Of a stretch of DNA of 35,267 nucleotides, positions 1-9,169 are shown piece after piece (position 1 is the stretch's first letter; every line of letters starts with the position of its first letter). The position numbers were made by a program, and so were the translations under genes. Origin of the DNA: Bacteroidales bacterium (GTDB taxonomy: Bacteria; Bacteroidota; Bacteroidia; Bacteroidales; JAADJA01); NCBI GenBank assembly GCA_026984135.1, contig JALSSR010000235.1, forward strand, positions 1-35,267, read 5' to 3'. The notes beneath the pieces were generated by a model. It was given only the letters and a program-made list of their open reading frames with translations, ran no database searches and was not told the DNA's origin.

Positions 1-1044
1 TTGAAAACTTTTATAATCAATATGACCTGAAACCGATGAAAGCTCGTTTTGCAATTCTCCTCCGGTGTAATCGTCATAAACTTTAACAGTATAGTCCACG
101 TCGTTAACAGGAACAAAAAAGTTAACCGATTTCAACACATCGCCCGAAACAGCCGTGAAGGCATTAAATGCTTCGGTGGTATTCGGCTTTGTATCCCTCC
201 ATCCGTGATAGTCGTGATAATAGACATAATCGTAATCATAGAAGACCACGTCTGAGAAAGATACGGCACCCATATCGGGTTCACGGCAAGCCCATTTGTC
301 ATAATATGATATCCAGAAATAGCCGTCAAATCCCCAGCCGCTTCCCCAGCTGTTTTTTACAAGCCATGCTCCGGGTTGTGGCGCCTGAGTTACTTTATTA
401 TCATCCCATCCGATAACCGAGACGGAATGATTTGGTAATTCATTACTGCTTGGCGGCTGATAATGAATGTAATTTGACATAAAACTACCGTCATAACACA
501 TACAGATTGCCAACACACCATTTGTCATTATTTTTTCTTTAATGAGGTCTATTCCATTCAGGTTTTCGTCCATTGTAAACCATTCGACTGTCCGGGGATA
601 ATATTTGTGATAAGAATCCAAATATCTTTCGGGAGGAGAGCTGTAAGACTGTCCGTCAATATCACGGACGGCACCTTCGCCGCGGGAGAGGTAGGCTGTC
701 GAAACGCGGTAGTCGCCACCCATATGCACTTCAAGTCCGTTTCCGGTTGGAGGATCAAGGTCTTCATTAAAAGCCTGGTTAAAACCGTTCCACCAGTCGA
801 GATGATATTCCGCCAGATTAGGCTCTCCGGTTTCACCGGCGGCTGTCCAATTTCCGGTTATCATAAGATTGCCTTCTATGGCTGCCATTGTGCCATGTGT
901 CCAGCAAGTGCCTCCCTGCTGATTTTTTACGGAAGTAACATAATTCTGACCGTTGTAATCACGCAGGTCGAATGTTGACGGTGGCTGTCCGTAAATTACA
1001 AACCCGATAAGTAGTGCTACATAAGTAAACGTAAATTTTTTCAT
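1..1044 (-). CDS. Secreted C1A papain-family cysteine peptidase, C-terminus beyond the window
   Basis: The minus frame is open from ATG at 1044 to the left edge, giving 348 codons without a stop, so the 3' end is missing. Residues 1-19 form a signal peptide ending near YGQ. The mature part starts with FDLRDYNG, typical of C1A peptidases without a long propeptide. Catalytic residues are visible: Gln42/Gln43 and Cys47 in [11 protein letters not shown], His206 in [11 protein letters not shown] and Asn231 in KNSWGSGWG. After about residue 262 comes an aromatic, beta-rich stretch ([14 protein letters not shown], then EAFNAFTA and [10 protein letters not shown]) resembling the lectin-like domain that follows C1 peptidases in many bacterial and archaeal secreted proteins. 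The family cleaves peptide bonds; substrate unknown. A T9SS sorting domain may lie beyond the edge. The peptidase call is firm, the lectin-like call is inference. Confidence 0.9.
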   Translation of the reverse strand, partial: MKKFTFTYVALLIGFVIYGQPPSTFDLRDYNGQNYVTSVKNQQGGTCWTHGTMAAIEGNLMITGNWTAAGETGEPNLAEYHLDWWNGFNQAFNEDLDPPTGNGLEVHMGGDYRVSTAYLSRGEGAVRDIDGQSYSSPPERYLDSYHKYYPRTVEWFTMDENLNGIDLIKEKIMTNGVLAICMCYDGSFMSNYIHYQPPSSNELPNHSVSVIGWDDNKVTQAPQPGAWLVKNSWGSGWGFDGYFWISYYDKWACREPDMGAVSFSDVVFYDYDYVYYHDYHGWRDTKPNTTEAFNAFTAVSGDVLKSVNFFVPVNDVDYTVKVYDDYTGGELQNELSSVSGHIDYKSFQ

Positions 1045-1220
1045 AATTCGATTTTTAGTAAATTTGCATATTCTAATATAGAAAAAGGACAAATATGTTG
1101 TTTGATTAGTTGCATTTAAATTTTTGTTAAGCCGATAAAATGGCCGGAATGAAGAAAAAATTTGATTTGGCAGGCAACCAAACCGATTAATGTAAGTCTA
1201 ATTGCCAGTAGTGATTTTTG

Positions 1221-1781
1221 ATGATTGGTGATGACAAAATAATTGAGGGGTGTAAGAAAGGTAAGAAAAGTGCCCAAAACCGGCTATATGAGAAATATTC
1301 ACCGGTAATGCTTGGCGTTTGTCTGCGTTATTGTTCAAATATGGCAGATGCCGAGGATGTATTGCAGGAAGGGTTCATTAAGGTATTTACCTATATTAAA
1401 AATTTTAGGGGAGACGGTTCTTTTGAGGGCTGGGTTCGACGTATTATGGTTAATACTGCGATAACACATATTAAGAAAAATGTAAAATATTCCTATGAGG
1501 ATATTGAAAATATATCTTCCGATTATCAGGAAGATGAGGAGATTGCCTATTCTCCTGTCAACCCCGAGATAATGATAAAAGTTTTACAAAGCCTTCCCGC
1601 CGGCTACAGAAGTGTAGTTAACCTCTATATCTTTGAGGGGTATTCTCATAAAGAGATAGGTGGAATTATGGGGATTTCGGAAAGCACATCAAAGTCGCAA
1701 TTGTCAAAGGCTAAGAAATTTATTCGACGAAAACTCGAAGAGAAAAATTTGATTTTAAAAACTGTTACATCTAATGGATGA
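1221..1781 (+). CDS. ECF-type RNA polymerase sigma factor
   Basis: A 186-residue sigma-70 family protein with only regions 2 and 4. Region 2 covers about residues 22-87 (YSPVMLGVCLRYCSN, then ADAEDVLQEGFIKVF and FEGWVRRIMVNTAITHIKK). Region 4 covers about 119-170 (VLQSLPAGYRSVVNLYIFEGYSHKEIGGIMGISESTSKS, with its helix-turn-helix). Such factors direct RNA polymerase to a small regulon and are normally held by a membrane anti-sigma. I take ATG 1221 as start; TTG at 1218 is less likely. The stop overlaps the next gene by 8 nt, so translation is probably coupled, and the next product is the best anti-sigma candidate. A TAAATTTG at 1059-1066 could be a -7 element but lies far upstream, so the promoter is unclear. 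Confidence 0.95.
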   Translation: MIGDDKIIEGCKKGKKSAQNRLYEKYSPVMLGVCLRYCSNMADAEDVLQEGFIKVFTYIKNFRGDGSFEGWVRRIMVNTAITHIKKNVKYSYEDIENISSDYQEDEEIAYSPVNPEIMIKVLQSLPAGYRSVVNLYIFEGYSHKEIGGIMGISESTSKSQLSKAKKFIRRKLEEKNLILKTVTSNG

Positions 1782-3153
1782 TAATTTTAATAATATTGAG
1801 GAACTCCTGAAAGGAACTCTGGACGGATACGGGAAGCAACCGTCACCAAAAGTCTGGAAAGCAATTTCGTTGAGGTTGTTTTTCAGAAGCAGTCTGTTTT
1901 ATGCTTCTGCGATAATTTTCCTTATTGGTATTGGAGTAGGGGGATATTGGCTGTTTAACGGAAGTAATACTGTGATTACGGAAGGGAAAACCGTTATAAA
2001 TACTGCCGTAGAATCAGACGGTTTTGTTTCAAACCGGACTGAGGAAGTTTTAAAAGCAGAACAAACAATAGAACAAACACATCTTGATAATACAACTAAA
2101 AATCTTAAAAATAGTGATATTCGGAATACAAACGTTTCCAATGAATTAGAAAATGATAATAATAAGCAAATCAAAAATCTTTCATCTGCTTCCGCAAATG
2201 CCGATAATCAGAAAAAACCGAACGGTAAAGATTTGGTTACGGGAGACGTTGTTGCACATGATATAAATTCATCGCCGTATACAGTAAATAATAAAAATAA
2301 TTACCCCGGATTACCAACGTTGAATGATAACAGTATTTCATTTATGCCTTCTGTTTATGGAATGGCTGTAAATAGTTTTAAAAACAGCTACCCGGGGAGC
2401 ATTAATATGAATTCAGCCTATTCTAATTTTGAACTGGTACCGAAAAGTGATTATGGCAAAATAAATGGCTCGTTCTCCACCGGGCTTTTTATCATGCCCG
2501 AGTTAATATTTGCTAACGACACGAATAACAGTAAAAAAAGAGCCGTTAACGTAGATCTTACCGGAATGTATGGTGATGATTTCTTTTTAGAAGCGGGATT
2601 GGGTGTTTCCATTTCGGATGACGACGGAAAGTTTGATATTAACTACTCTCAATATGACAGTATTGGGTATTTTTATCAGGTGAACTCATTTGAAATAGAC
2701 CCGGTAACGGGTGAGCCTGTGTTTAAAACAACTTTGGAAGGATTGTATGATACGGTTGATTATAGAACGTCTGCAACATCTAACAATCGTTATACATATC
2801 TTCGTATTCCCGTTTATGTAGGATATACTATACGCAGGTTTAAAAGACTGTCGCTATACCTTAAAGCCGGAGGTATATACTCTATTCTGGTCAGCAGTTA
2901 TGAACCCGGAGTTGATTATGTGAATGATAATGCAACATCAATAGTAATTAACGACGAAACACCTCAAAGGATCAACTCGTATTTTAAATTGTCGGCATCA
3001 CTGGGGATTTCATACTCTTTGTCAAATAGAGTGAACCTCACATTGGAACCGGTTTACAATTACTATATGCAACCTATTTATGAAAGAAGAGCTACAAATA
3101 AAAGCCCCTGGTCGGTCGGTTTGAGATTTGGTGTTTTGATAAAACTAAAATAA
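1774..3153 (+). CDS. Membrane-anchored anti-sigma-like protein with C-terminal outer-membrane beta-barrel
   Basis: 459 residues. Residues 1-37 are a short cytosolic segment (FNNIEELLKG, then PSPKVWKAI), a layout seen in proteins encoded directly after ECF sigma genes in Bacteroidota. One transmembrane helix follows at about 38-61. Residues 65-230 are Asn/Ser-rich and low in complexity, fit for spanning the periplasm. From about 235 to the end alternating strands (GLGVSISDDDG, YLRIPVYVGYTI, LYLKAGGIYSI, NLTLEPVYNYY, WSVGLRFGVLIKLK) look like an outer-membrane beta-barrel of the OMP_b-brl type. ATG 1774 overlaps the sigma stop by 8 nt and the next gene starts 1 nt after this stop. Inferred role: bridge between the outer membrane and the sigma factor. 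The anti-sigma role rests on position and shape only. Confidence 0.75.
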   Translation: MDDNFNNIEELLKGTLDGYGKQPSPKVWKAISLRLFFRSSLFYASAIIFLIGIGVGGYWLFNGSNTVITEGKTVINTAVESDGFVSNRTEEVLKAEQTIEQTHLDNTTKNLKNSDIRNTNVSNELENDNNKQIKNLSSASANADNQKKPNGKDLVTGDVVAHDINSSPYTVNNKNNYPGLPTLNDNSISFMPSVYGMAVNSFKNSYPGSINMNSAYSNFELVPKSDYGKINGSFSTGLFIMPELIFANDTNNSKKRAVNVDLTGMYGDDFFLEAGLGVSISDDDGKFDINYSQYDSIGYFYQVNSFEIDPVTGEPVFKTTLEGLYDTVDYRTSATSNNRYTYLRIPVYVGYTIRRFKRLSLYLKAGGIYSILVSSYEPGVDYVNDNATSIVINDETPQRINSYFKLSASLGISYSLSNRVNLTLEPVYNYYMQPIYERRATNKSPWSVGLRFGVLIKLK

Positions 3154-3154
3154 A

Positions 3155-5218
3155 ATGAAAACAACTTTTTCCATATTAACGATACTTTTCCTGGCAATAA
3201 CTTTTTCCACTGCCTCACCTTCTCGTGATTATGTGATATTGAATCCGGAATATTCCGGAAAGGATACCGGTAACGGAAAGATGGATTGCGAGGTATGGTT
3301 TACATACGAGCCATCTCAATATGATACAATCCATTTCATTGCAGTCACGATCCCGGTTACGGCGGACTACTATTTCTGGGATTTTGGTGACGGCACAACA
3401 GGTACAGGACAAGAAACCGATCATCTGTTCAATCCTTTGTTAGGAAATTCATTTATTGTATCATTGACAACCACAACCTATGATTCCATTACACAAGACA
3501 GTTGTGTTGCACAATATAGTGAGGAAGTTTTGGTTTATAACGGGGGTGGCGATTGTATTAATTATTTTGAGTATTCGACAAATGACAGTGTAACCTTTAC
3601 ATTTTACGGGTATTCTCTACCGGAAGCATTTATATATGAATGGGATTTCGGTGACGGTACCACCGGCGAAGGGCAAACCGTTGAGCACACTTTCGATCCC
3701 TTAATGGGTAATTCCTTTGAGGTAAGCCTCAGTACTTTAAGTGCCGATTCACTCACACTTGACACTTGCTTTGCATTTTCCGTGCAAACGGTTTTCGTTG
3801 TGGAACCGCCTCAGTGTGAAGCATTTTTTACCTATGAACAAGATCCTGCCGACCCTTTTACTTTTATGTTTTTTGATGCTTCAACAGGTGATATTGACGA
3901 TTGGGAGTGGTGGTTTAGTGACTCAACTTATTACACAGGTCAAAATCCGGTACACACTTTCCAGCAACCCGGAGAATATCTTGTTTGCCTCTCTGTTTTC
4001 AGCGACAGCATCTTATGCGATACATATTGTGAACTGGTAATAGTTGAAGACGAACCTCTCATAGCCGATTTTACTTATGAACTTGATTCCCTGTCTCAAA
4101 TACCCAACAAATATCATTTTTTTGATGCTTCGTCGGGAGGTGCCGAAAATTGGTTTTGGGATTTCGGTGACGGTATGACATCTTTAGAAATGAGTCCGGT
4201 TCATATTTATAGTAATCCGGGCAGCTACCTTGTTTGCCTTGAGGTTACAAAAGAAAACGGAACTGTTGTAAGTTCGGTTTGCGAATCGGTTTTAACTCCT
4301 GAATATTTCGATTTCGGAGGTGTTACCTATCTTGGTGAACTTCCTATGAATAATTCCGGAACTAATAATGATACTGCTGTAGCCTTTCTTTACAGGAAAT
4401 ACAACGGAAATTATGTTCCGTATGATACACTTACCTATTTTCAATACGGATATTACTGGTTTTCACAGGTTTTGGAGGGAGAGTATATTGTTAAGGTCGG
4501 ACTGACCGATAACTCTATGAATTATGATAATTTTGTCCCGTCGTATTATGAAAACTCGCTTTTTTGGGAAGATGCCGACCCTATTGTTTTGATTGACAGT
4601 AATAATTATGCCTTAGAGATACATCTTCCCGAAGCACAACAAAATGTTGCCGGAAACGGTTCTGTCGGCGGATATATTGCCGTGGACGACGATTGCGCAG
4701 GTAGTGTGGATATATCCGGAATTATTGTTCTTTTGTTTGACAGTAATAACTCAATCTTTAGATATACCGAAACCGATATTAACGGTAATTGGTCGTTCGA
4801 CAACTTGCCTCTTGATGCGTATTCCATATATGCCGAAAAAACAGCTTTTTATCATAAAAAAACGGATGTAGTATTAAATGAATCCAATTATATTGCCGAC
4901 AATGTCGAGTTGAAGATATATTGTGATAATCAGGTTGGGTATGACAATTATCAAATAACTTCCGGTAATTTGGGAAATATTTATCCCAATCCCGTTTCTT
5001 CGGAGTTAAACATTGAGGTTAATATTAAAAAATACGATGATATCACATTGGAAATATATTCCGTAACGGGGCAAAAAATTCTTTCCAAACTCTTTTCGTC
5101 CGTTACTGGAGAAAGCATCTTAACCCTCAACACGGATTTTTTACCCAAGGGTAGTTATCTGTTGTCGGTTACTTCTAAAAACGGTGATATTTCGGCATTT
5201 AGGAAATTTATAAAATAG
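3155..5218 (+). CDS. Secreted PKD-repeat protein with T9SS sorting domain
   Basis: 687 residues. Signal peptide about 1-21 (FSILTILFLAITFSTA). Four PKD-like domains at about 45-128, 132-217, 221-297 and 302-378; domains 1, 2 and 4 carry WDFGDG, domain 3 has the altered WWFSDS. Two carboxypeptidase-regulatory-like beta-sandwiches follow (about 388-480 and 503-595; SVGGYIAVDDDC, GNWSFDNLPLDAYSIYA). The C-terminus from about 603 is a type A T9SS sorting domain (NIYPNPVSSELNIEV, GQKIL, GSYLLSV). The protein is therefore expected on the cell surface or released. It is the third gene of the sigma operon, 1 nt after the barrel gene, so it is likely a target or partner of that signalling pair. Its paralog lies at 6820-9144. 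The stop codon touches the start of the repeat array. Confidence 0.9.
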   Translation: MKTTFSILTILFLAITFSTASPSRDYVILNPEYSGKDTGNGKMDCEVWFTYEPSQYDTIHFIAVTIPVTADYYFWDFGDGTTGTGQETDHLFNPLLGNSFIVSLTTTTYDSITQDSCVAQYSEEVLVYNGGGDCINYFEYSTNDSVTFTFYGYSLPEAFIYEWDFGDGTTGEGQTVEHTFDPLMGNSFEVSLSTLSADSLTLDTCFAFSVQTVFVVEPPQCEAFFTYEQDPADPFTFMFFDASTGDIDDWEWWFSDSTYYTGQNPVHTFQQPGEYLVCLSVFSDSILCDTYCELVIVEDEPLIADFTYELDSLSQIPNKYHFFDASSGGAENWFWDFGDGMTSLEMSPVHIYSNPGSYLVCLEVTKENGTVVSSVCESVLTPEYFDFGGVTYLGELPMNNSGTNNDTAVAFLYRKYNGNYVPYDTLTYFQYGYYWFSQVLEGEYIVKVGLTDNSMNYDNFVPSYYENSLFWEDADPIVLIDSNNYALEIHLPEAQQNVAGNGSVGGYIAVDDDCAGSVDISGIIVLLFDSNNSIFRYTETDINGNWSFDNLPLDAYSIYAEKTAFYHKKTDVVLNESNYIADNVELKIYCDNQVGYDNYQITSGNLGNIYPNPVSSELNIEVNIKKYDDITLEIYSVTGQKILSKLFSSVTGESILTLNTDFLPKGSYLLSVTSKNGDISAFRKFIK

Positions 5219-5516
5219 GTTTTTTGTATCTTGCCAATGAAACTATTTCAGTTTGTCATAATCGGAGTTAAGCCTCTAATTTGCAATATATTAATCTCAT
5301 TATTCCGGAATTGAGTTTTTTCTTTGCGTCGCTGCGCCGCTGCGTGAGTTTTTTTCGAGTAACAAACAATTCTCTGTTCATATATCATTTACTAATTTCT
5401 AAGGATTCCCCTTCTTCATTGGAAGATAAAATACTAAACATATTCATTATGGAAAAACCATAAAACCTTATCTTTTCATTTTAGTCTTGGTACAAATATT
5501 TTTTCCAACCCCACAT

Positions 5517-5574
5517 CAACCTTATTACCTTATTGTTCCCGGCCGGATAAAATCCTAATAAGGTAATAAGGTTG
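5517..5574. repeat. Gene-less palindrome, copy 1
   Basis: Arms caaccttattaccttatt (5517-5534) and the exact reverse complement (5557-5574) make a perfect 18-bp stem with a 22-nt loop containing ccggccgg. The same arms flank the transposase gene at 5836 and 6337, so this is probably a non-autonomous copy of the same element. Confidence 0.9.
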
Positions 5575-5780
5575 TTTGTTTTTTATAATTTCATTCTATT
5601 AAGGTTGAAAATGTGAATAAGGTTTTTGCGTATTGTCAATGAAACTATTTCAGTTTGTCATAATCGGAGTTAAGCCTCTAATTTGCAATATATTAATCTT
5701 ATTATACCTGAATCGTGTTTTTCCCTATTCCTTTTTTTCCCAATAATAAAATATTAACCGGATTTTTTCCGGGAAAACTC

Positions 5781-6407
5781 TAAAACCTTATCTTTTCATT
5801 TCAACCTTAGTACAAAACATTCCCCTATCCCACTTCAACCTTATTACCTTATTTAACCGGACGGATTGTTCTCTCATAATATCTGATATACCTTTCATAC
5901 TCCTCTTTAAAAGTGGTTTTTTTGTGATGTTCTTTCTGGTTTAAGATATATTTACATATCATATTTACATCTCTTTTTGATACTGAAAATGCGGAAGCCG
6001 TTTTTTGCCATTCGTATTTTCCTATGGAGAGTTTGTTTTTGTTAATGAACTTTTCTGAGCTGTCGGCAATTATGGTTGCAATATATTCTTCAGATATTTT
6101 TGGTGACCGCGAAATAAGAAAATGAACATGTTCTGGATTGGCATAAATTGCATATAATTTGCAACTGTAATTTTTGACTATCCCTGTAATAAATTTTTCA
6201 ATCCTTTCCCGGTTTTTTTCAGGAATTATCGGTTTTCTGTGTAATGTTGTAAATACAAAATGTGTGTAAAGGTTGTTGTATTCGATTTTCATTTTGTAAT
6301 GATATTTCATTTTGTTGTAAAAATACAAATATTTCTAATAAGGTAATAAGGTTGTTTATTTTTTGTAATTTCATTCTATTAAGGTTGAAAATGTGAATAA
6401 GGTTTTT
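5781..6407 (-). mobile_element. IS200/IS605-like (RAYT-type) element with nested inverted arms
   Basis: Outer arms at 5781-5810 and 6378-6407 share two complementary blocks (AAAACCTTAT and TTCAACCTTA). Inner arms at 5836-5853 and 6337-6354 are perfectly complementary over 18 bp. The transposase gene fills the space between the inner arms, and its stop codon lies within the left inner arm. Replacing the gene by a 22-nt loop gives the neighbouring gene-less copies. The sequence shows the layout; mobility is inferred from the HUH transposase and the repeat copies. The element boundaries are my best estimate, and no target duplication is expected for this transposase class. Confidence 0.75.
5849..6292 (-). 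CDS. tnpA: Y1 (HUH) transposase, IS200/IS605 TnpA / REP-associated type
   Basis: 147 residues from ATG 6292, the usual size for single-domain Y1 transposases. The metal-binding HUH motif is PEHVHFLI (His55 and His57) and the catalytic tyrosine is Tyr115 in CKYILNQKEHHKKTTF, matching the widespread Bacteroidota type. These enzymes cut and rejoin single-stranded DNA at hairpin ends through a 5'-phosphotyrosine link. I chose ATG 6292 because the family begins about 11 residues before the FVF strand; ATG 6310 and TTG 6328 are also in frame. No TnpB gene is nearby. The gene is intact and lies between the arms of a palindrome that also exists without the gene on both sides, so it may mobilise those copies. 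Confidence 0.92.
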   Translation of the reverse strand: MKIEYNNLYTHFVFTTLHRKPIIPEKNRERIEKFITGIVKNYSCKLYAIYANPEHVHFLISRSPKISEEYIATIIADSSEKFINKNKLSIGKYEWQKTASAFSVSKRDVNMICKYILNQKEHHKKTTFKEEYERYIRYYERTIRPVK

Positions 6408-6617
6408 GCGTATTGCCAATGAAACTATTTCAGTTTGTCATAATCGGAGTTAAGCCTCTAACCTACAATACATTAATCTTATTATACCTGAATCGTGTTT
6501 TTCCCTATTCCTTTTTTTTCCCAATAATAAAATATTAACCGGATTTTTTCCGGGAAAACTCTAAAACCTTATCTTTTCATTTTAATCTTAGTACAAATAT
6601 TTTTTCCAACCCCACAT

Positions 6618-6675
6618 CAACCTTATTACCTTATTGTTCCCGGCCGGATAAAATCCTGATAAGGTAATAAGGTTG
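6618..6675. repeat. Gene-less palindrome, copy 3
   Basis: Left arm 6618-6635 is identical to copy 1; right arm 6658-6675 has one mismatch at its first base. The 22-nt loop is also nearly the same as in copy 1. It lies about 145 nt before the start of the second PKD gene and could be transcribed into its leader or end an upstream transcript. Confidence 0.88.
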
Positions 6676-6819
6676 TTTGTTTTTTATACTCTGAATGAAT
6701 GTCAGGCAACCTTTTTTTATTTTTGAGTCTTTCCTAAAAGTTCTTTAAAATTTGCAGAGACAATCATCAAAATCACTACGGAAAAATAAATAAATGTTTA
6801 ATCATAAAATTTTAAAAAG

Positions 6820-9144
6820 ATGAAAAGAGTTTTAAATTTTGTTTTAATGTTCTTTGCTTTCGGTTTTATGCTGAATGCACAAGATGCCCTGGTGACCGTG
6901 AACGGTACGGTTACCGATGAGGTTTCGGGCAACCCTGTTCAAAATCATGACGTACTTGTAATTATCGGCGACAGTCTTTCAGGTGGCGGTATTTACCAAT
7001 TGACTACCAATGAGCAAGGCTATTATGAAATTGCCGATATAGCAACTGCCGGATACGGTGAGGCTCAGGCTATCGTTTACGATTGTAATTTTATTCCTCA
7101 GGTACAGGAAGGAATAATAAATCCGGGGCCGAATACATTTAATTTTGATTTTGCAATATGTATAGACTCTATTCCGCAAGGCGATTGTTCCAATACTTTT
7201 TGGTTTGAAACCAATGATATGTTAACATATACTTTTTATGGCGAATCATATCCGGTGGCGGCAGATAATTACTTATGGGATTTCGGCGACGGGTCAACGG
7301 GCAGTGGACAGCAAGTATCACACACCTATACACCTAATTCGGGAGATGTTGTTACGGTTACTTTAACAACAATCCTATACGACCCGGCTATAGGCGACTC
7401 ATGCATGGCAACCTCGGAGCAGGAGATTTATCTCGGGAATCCGGGTGGTGGCGACTGTGAAAACTGGTTTGCATATGAAACTGTTTCAGATAATACATTG
7501 CATTTCTACGGTTTCTCAACTCCTCTGCCCGCCGACGAATATCTTTGGGATTTCGGTGACGGAACAACAGGCGTAGGTGAGGATATTGAGCATTCGTTTG
7601 ACCCCAATTTGGGAGATATGTTTACGGTAACACTTACAACAATCGCCTATGACTCTATTGGTGACACCTGTATTGCGAATTCCGCTCAGGAAGTTTGGGT
7701 CTTTAACGGCGGTGGAACCGGCGACTGCGAAAACTGGTTCTGGTACGATACCTATGACAATATTACATTTTCATTTTACGGAGAATCATATCCCGTTGCA
7801 GCAGACCAATATGTTTGGGATTTCGGTGACGGTGAAACGGGTAGCGGACAGGAAGTTGAACACACTTTCGACACAAGTCTCGGGGACCTATTCACTGTTA
7901 CTCTTACAACCTACGGCTATGATCCTGCAACAGGCGATTCCTGCAGTGCAATTTCAATGCAGGAAGTATGGGTAGGTGGAAATTCCGGAGGCGACTGTGA
8001 TAATATGTTCTGGTATGAAATGTCAGGTGATTTTACCTTCGATTTTGCAGGGGAGTCATTCCCGATACCTGCCGGTCAATATATTTGGGATTTCGGTGAC
8101 GGGACAACTACCACAGGACAGCAAGTTACGCACACTTTCGATCCTTCGCTCGGAGATTTATTCACGGTTTGTCTTACAACATATTCCTATGATCCAGTTA
8201 CCGATTCATGTGTTGCGATATCTTGTCAGGATGTTCAACTTTCGGGACAAATGGGGCAGCAACTTATGGGAACCGTTTATGTGCAGGGCGAACCCGCCGA
8301 TTACGCGCTTGTAGGGCTTTTCGGTATGGATAGCAGCGGTACTTTCGTGTATGATTTCGTTATGACCGAACCCCAAACCGGAACCTATTTCTTCGATAAT
8401 GTACCCGAAGGTGAGTATTATCTTGTTGCCTCTCTGACGCCGCAATCACCGGAATTTGTGAACTACTTCCCGACATACTACGGTGATGCGCTTTTCTGGT
8501 TTGATGCAACTGTAATCGAACTCGGCGCCGCAGCCAATCCTTACGATATAAATTTGATTCCTATAAGCTCATATAACGCGGGAGACGGAAATATCGGAGG
8601 AACCGTTACAATCGGTGAGGGTAAAGGAAATCCTGCAAATAATGTTTCGGTACTTCTGATGGATGAAAACGAAAATGCATTGACTTACAAAACTACTAAT
8701 GAGGATGGTGTCTTTGATTTCTCAGACCTTGCATACGGAACATATAAACTGAAAGTCGAGATACCCGGGAAAAACTCTGAAATAGCTACCGTTGTTATTG
8801 ATGACGAAAATCAGGGTGCCGATATAGATTTCGTTGTTACCTCTTCAATTGTTGTTCTGACGGCAGTCCCCGGCTTTGAGAGATTGACCGAAGCCGGAGA
8901 AATATATCCGAATCCCGTTTACGGAGATGCGTCCCTCGAACTTACTTTGACGGAATCCGTTGATGTCACCGTATCGGTTTATAATCAGACGGGACAGATA
9001 GTTTCAACCGGTGTTCAACACCTGAACTCGGGAAGACAATTGCTGAAAATTAATTCTGCTGATTTGCAAGAAGGTGTCTATTACGTTAATATTCTTAGTG
9101 AGAATGGTGGCGTGATAACCCGCAAACTTGTGAAGATTAGGTAG
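6820..9144 (+). CDS. Secreted PKD-repeat protein with T9SS sorting domain (paralog of 3155-5218)
   Basis: 774 residues. Signal peptide 1-20 ending in LNAQ. Residues 25-115 form a carboxypeptidase-regulatory-like domain (VNGTVTDEVSGNPV). Four PKD-like repeats begin with GDC at residues 121, 211, 301 and 391, an exact 90-residue period; each has YxWDFGDG about 32 residues after GDC and a second Cys (DSC or DTC) near its end, suggesting one disulfide per repeat. A second regulatory-like domain spans about 480-675 and the T9SS type A sorting domain about 690-774 (EIYPNPVYGDASLEL, GQIVSTG, GVYYVNIL). Expected to be surface-attached or released; ligand unknown. It has its own leader after the transposase repeats, so it may be transcribed apart from the sigma operon. 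A hairpin terminator follows. Confidence 0.92.
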   Translation: MKRVLNFVLMFFAFGFMLNAQDALVTVNGTVTDEVSGNPVQNHDVLVIIGDSLSGGGIYQLTTNEQGYYEIADIATAGYGEAQAIVYDCNFIPQVQEGIINPGPNTFNFDFAICIDSIPQGDCSNTFWFETNDMLTYTFYGESYPVAADNYLWDFGDGSTGSGQQVSHTYTPNSGDVVTVTLTTILYDPAIGDSCMATSEQEIYLGNPGGGDCENWFAYETVSDNTLHFYGFSTPLPADEYLWDFGDGTTGVGEDIEHSFDPNLGDMFTVTLTTIAYDSIGDTCIANSAQEVWVFNGGGTGDCENWFWYDTYDNITFSFYGESYPVAADQYVWDFGDGETGSGQEVEHTFDTSLGDLFTVTLTTYGYDPATGDSCSAISMQEVWVGGNSGGDCDNMFWYEMSGDFTFDFAGESFPIPAGQYIWDFGDGTTTTGQQVTHTFDPSLGDLFTVCLTTYSYDPVTDSCVAISCQDVQLSGQMGQQLMGTVYVQGEPADYALVGLFGMDSSGTFVYDFVMTEPQTGTYFFDNVPEGEYYLVASLTPQSPEFVNYFPTYYGDALFWFDATVIELGAAANPYDINLIPISSYNAGDGNIGGTVTIGEGKGNPANNVSVLLMDENENALTYKTTNEDGVFDFSDLAYGTYKLKVEIPGKNSEIATVVIDDENQGADIDFVVTSSIVVLTAVPGFERLTEAGEIYPNPVYGDASLELTLTESVDVTVSVYNQTGQIVSTGVQHLNSGRQLLKINSADLQEGVYYVNILSENGGVITRKLVKIR

Positions 9145-9169
9145 TTGAGTTCCTTTTTCTTTAATTGTG

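Larger units (their letters stand above)
5217..6687. repeat. Three tandem units of a transposase-associated repeat
   Basis: The 5219-6819 gap between the two PKD genes is mostly repeat. A leader with a small hairpin (AAACT-atttc-AGTTT) starts at 5231, 5633 and 6413 and is nearly identical over about 65 nt. Each leader is followed by spacer, then by the block aaaaccttatcttttcatt (5462, 5782, 6563), then by an inverted-arm palindrome. Units 1 and 2 end with a block containing aaggttgaaaatgtgaataa (5600, 6380) that partly pairs with the earlier block. In unit 1 the spacer is replaced by unrelated sequence including a GC-rich piece at 5321-5347. Unit 3 stops after its palindrome at about 6687. 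The rest up to 6819 is the leader of the next gene. Confidence 0.9.

Noticed and set aside
5281-5463. 60-codon frame in the first repeat unit
   Set aside because: It consists of repeat and GC-rich filler sequence, has no ATG start and no family-like features.
5217-6687. CRISPR array
   Set aside because: Three copies only, with units of 400-800 nt, internal palindromes and no short unique spacers or cas genes.
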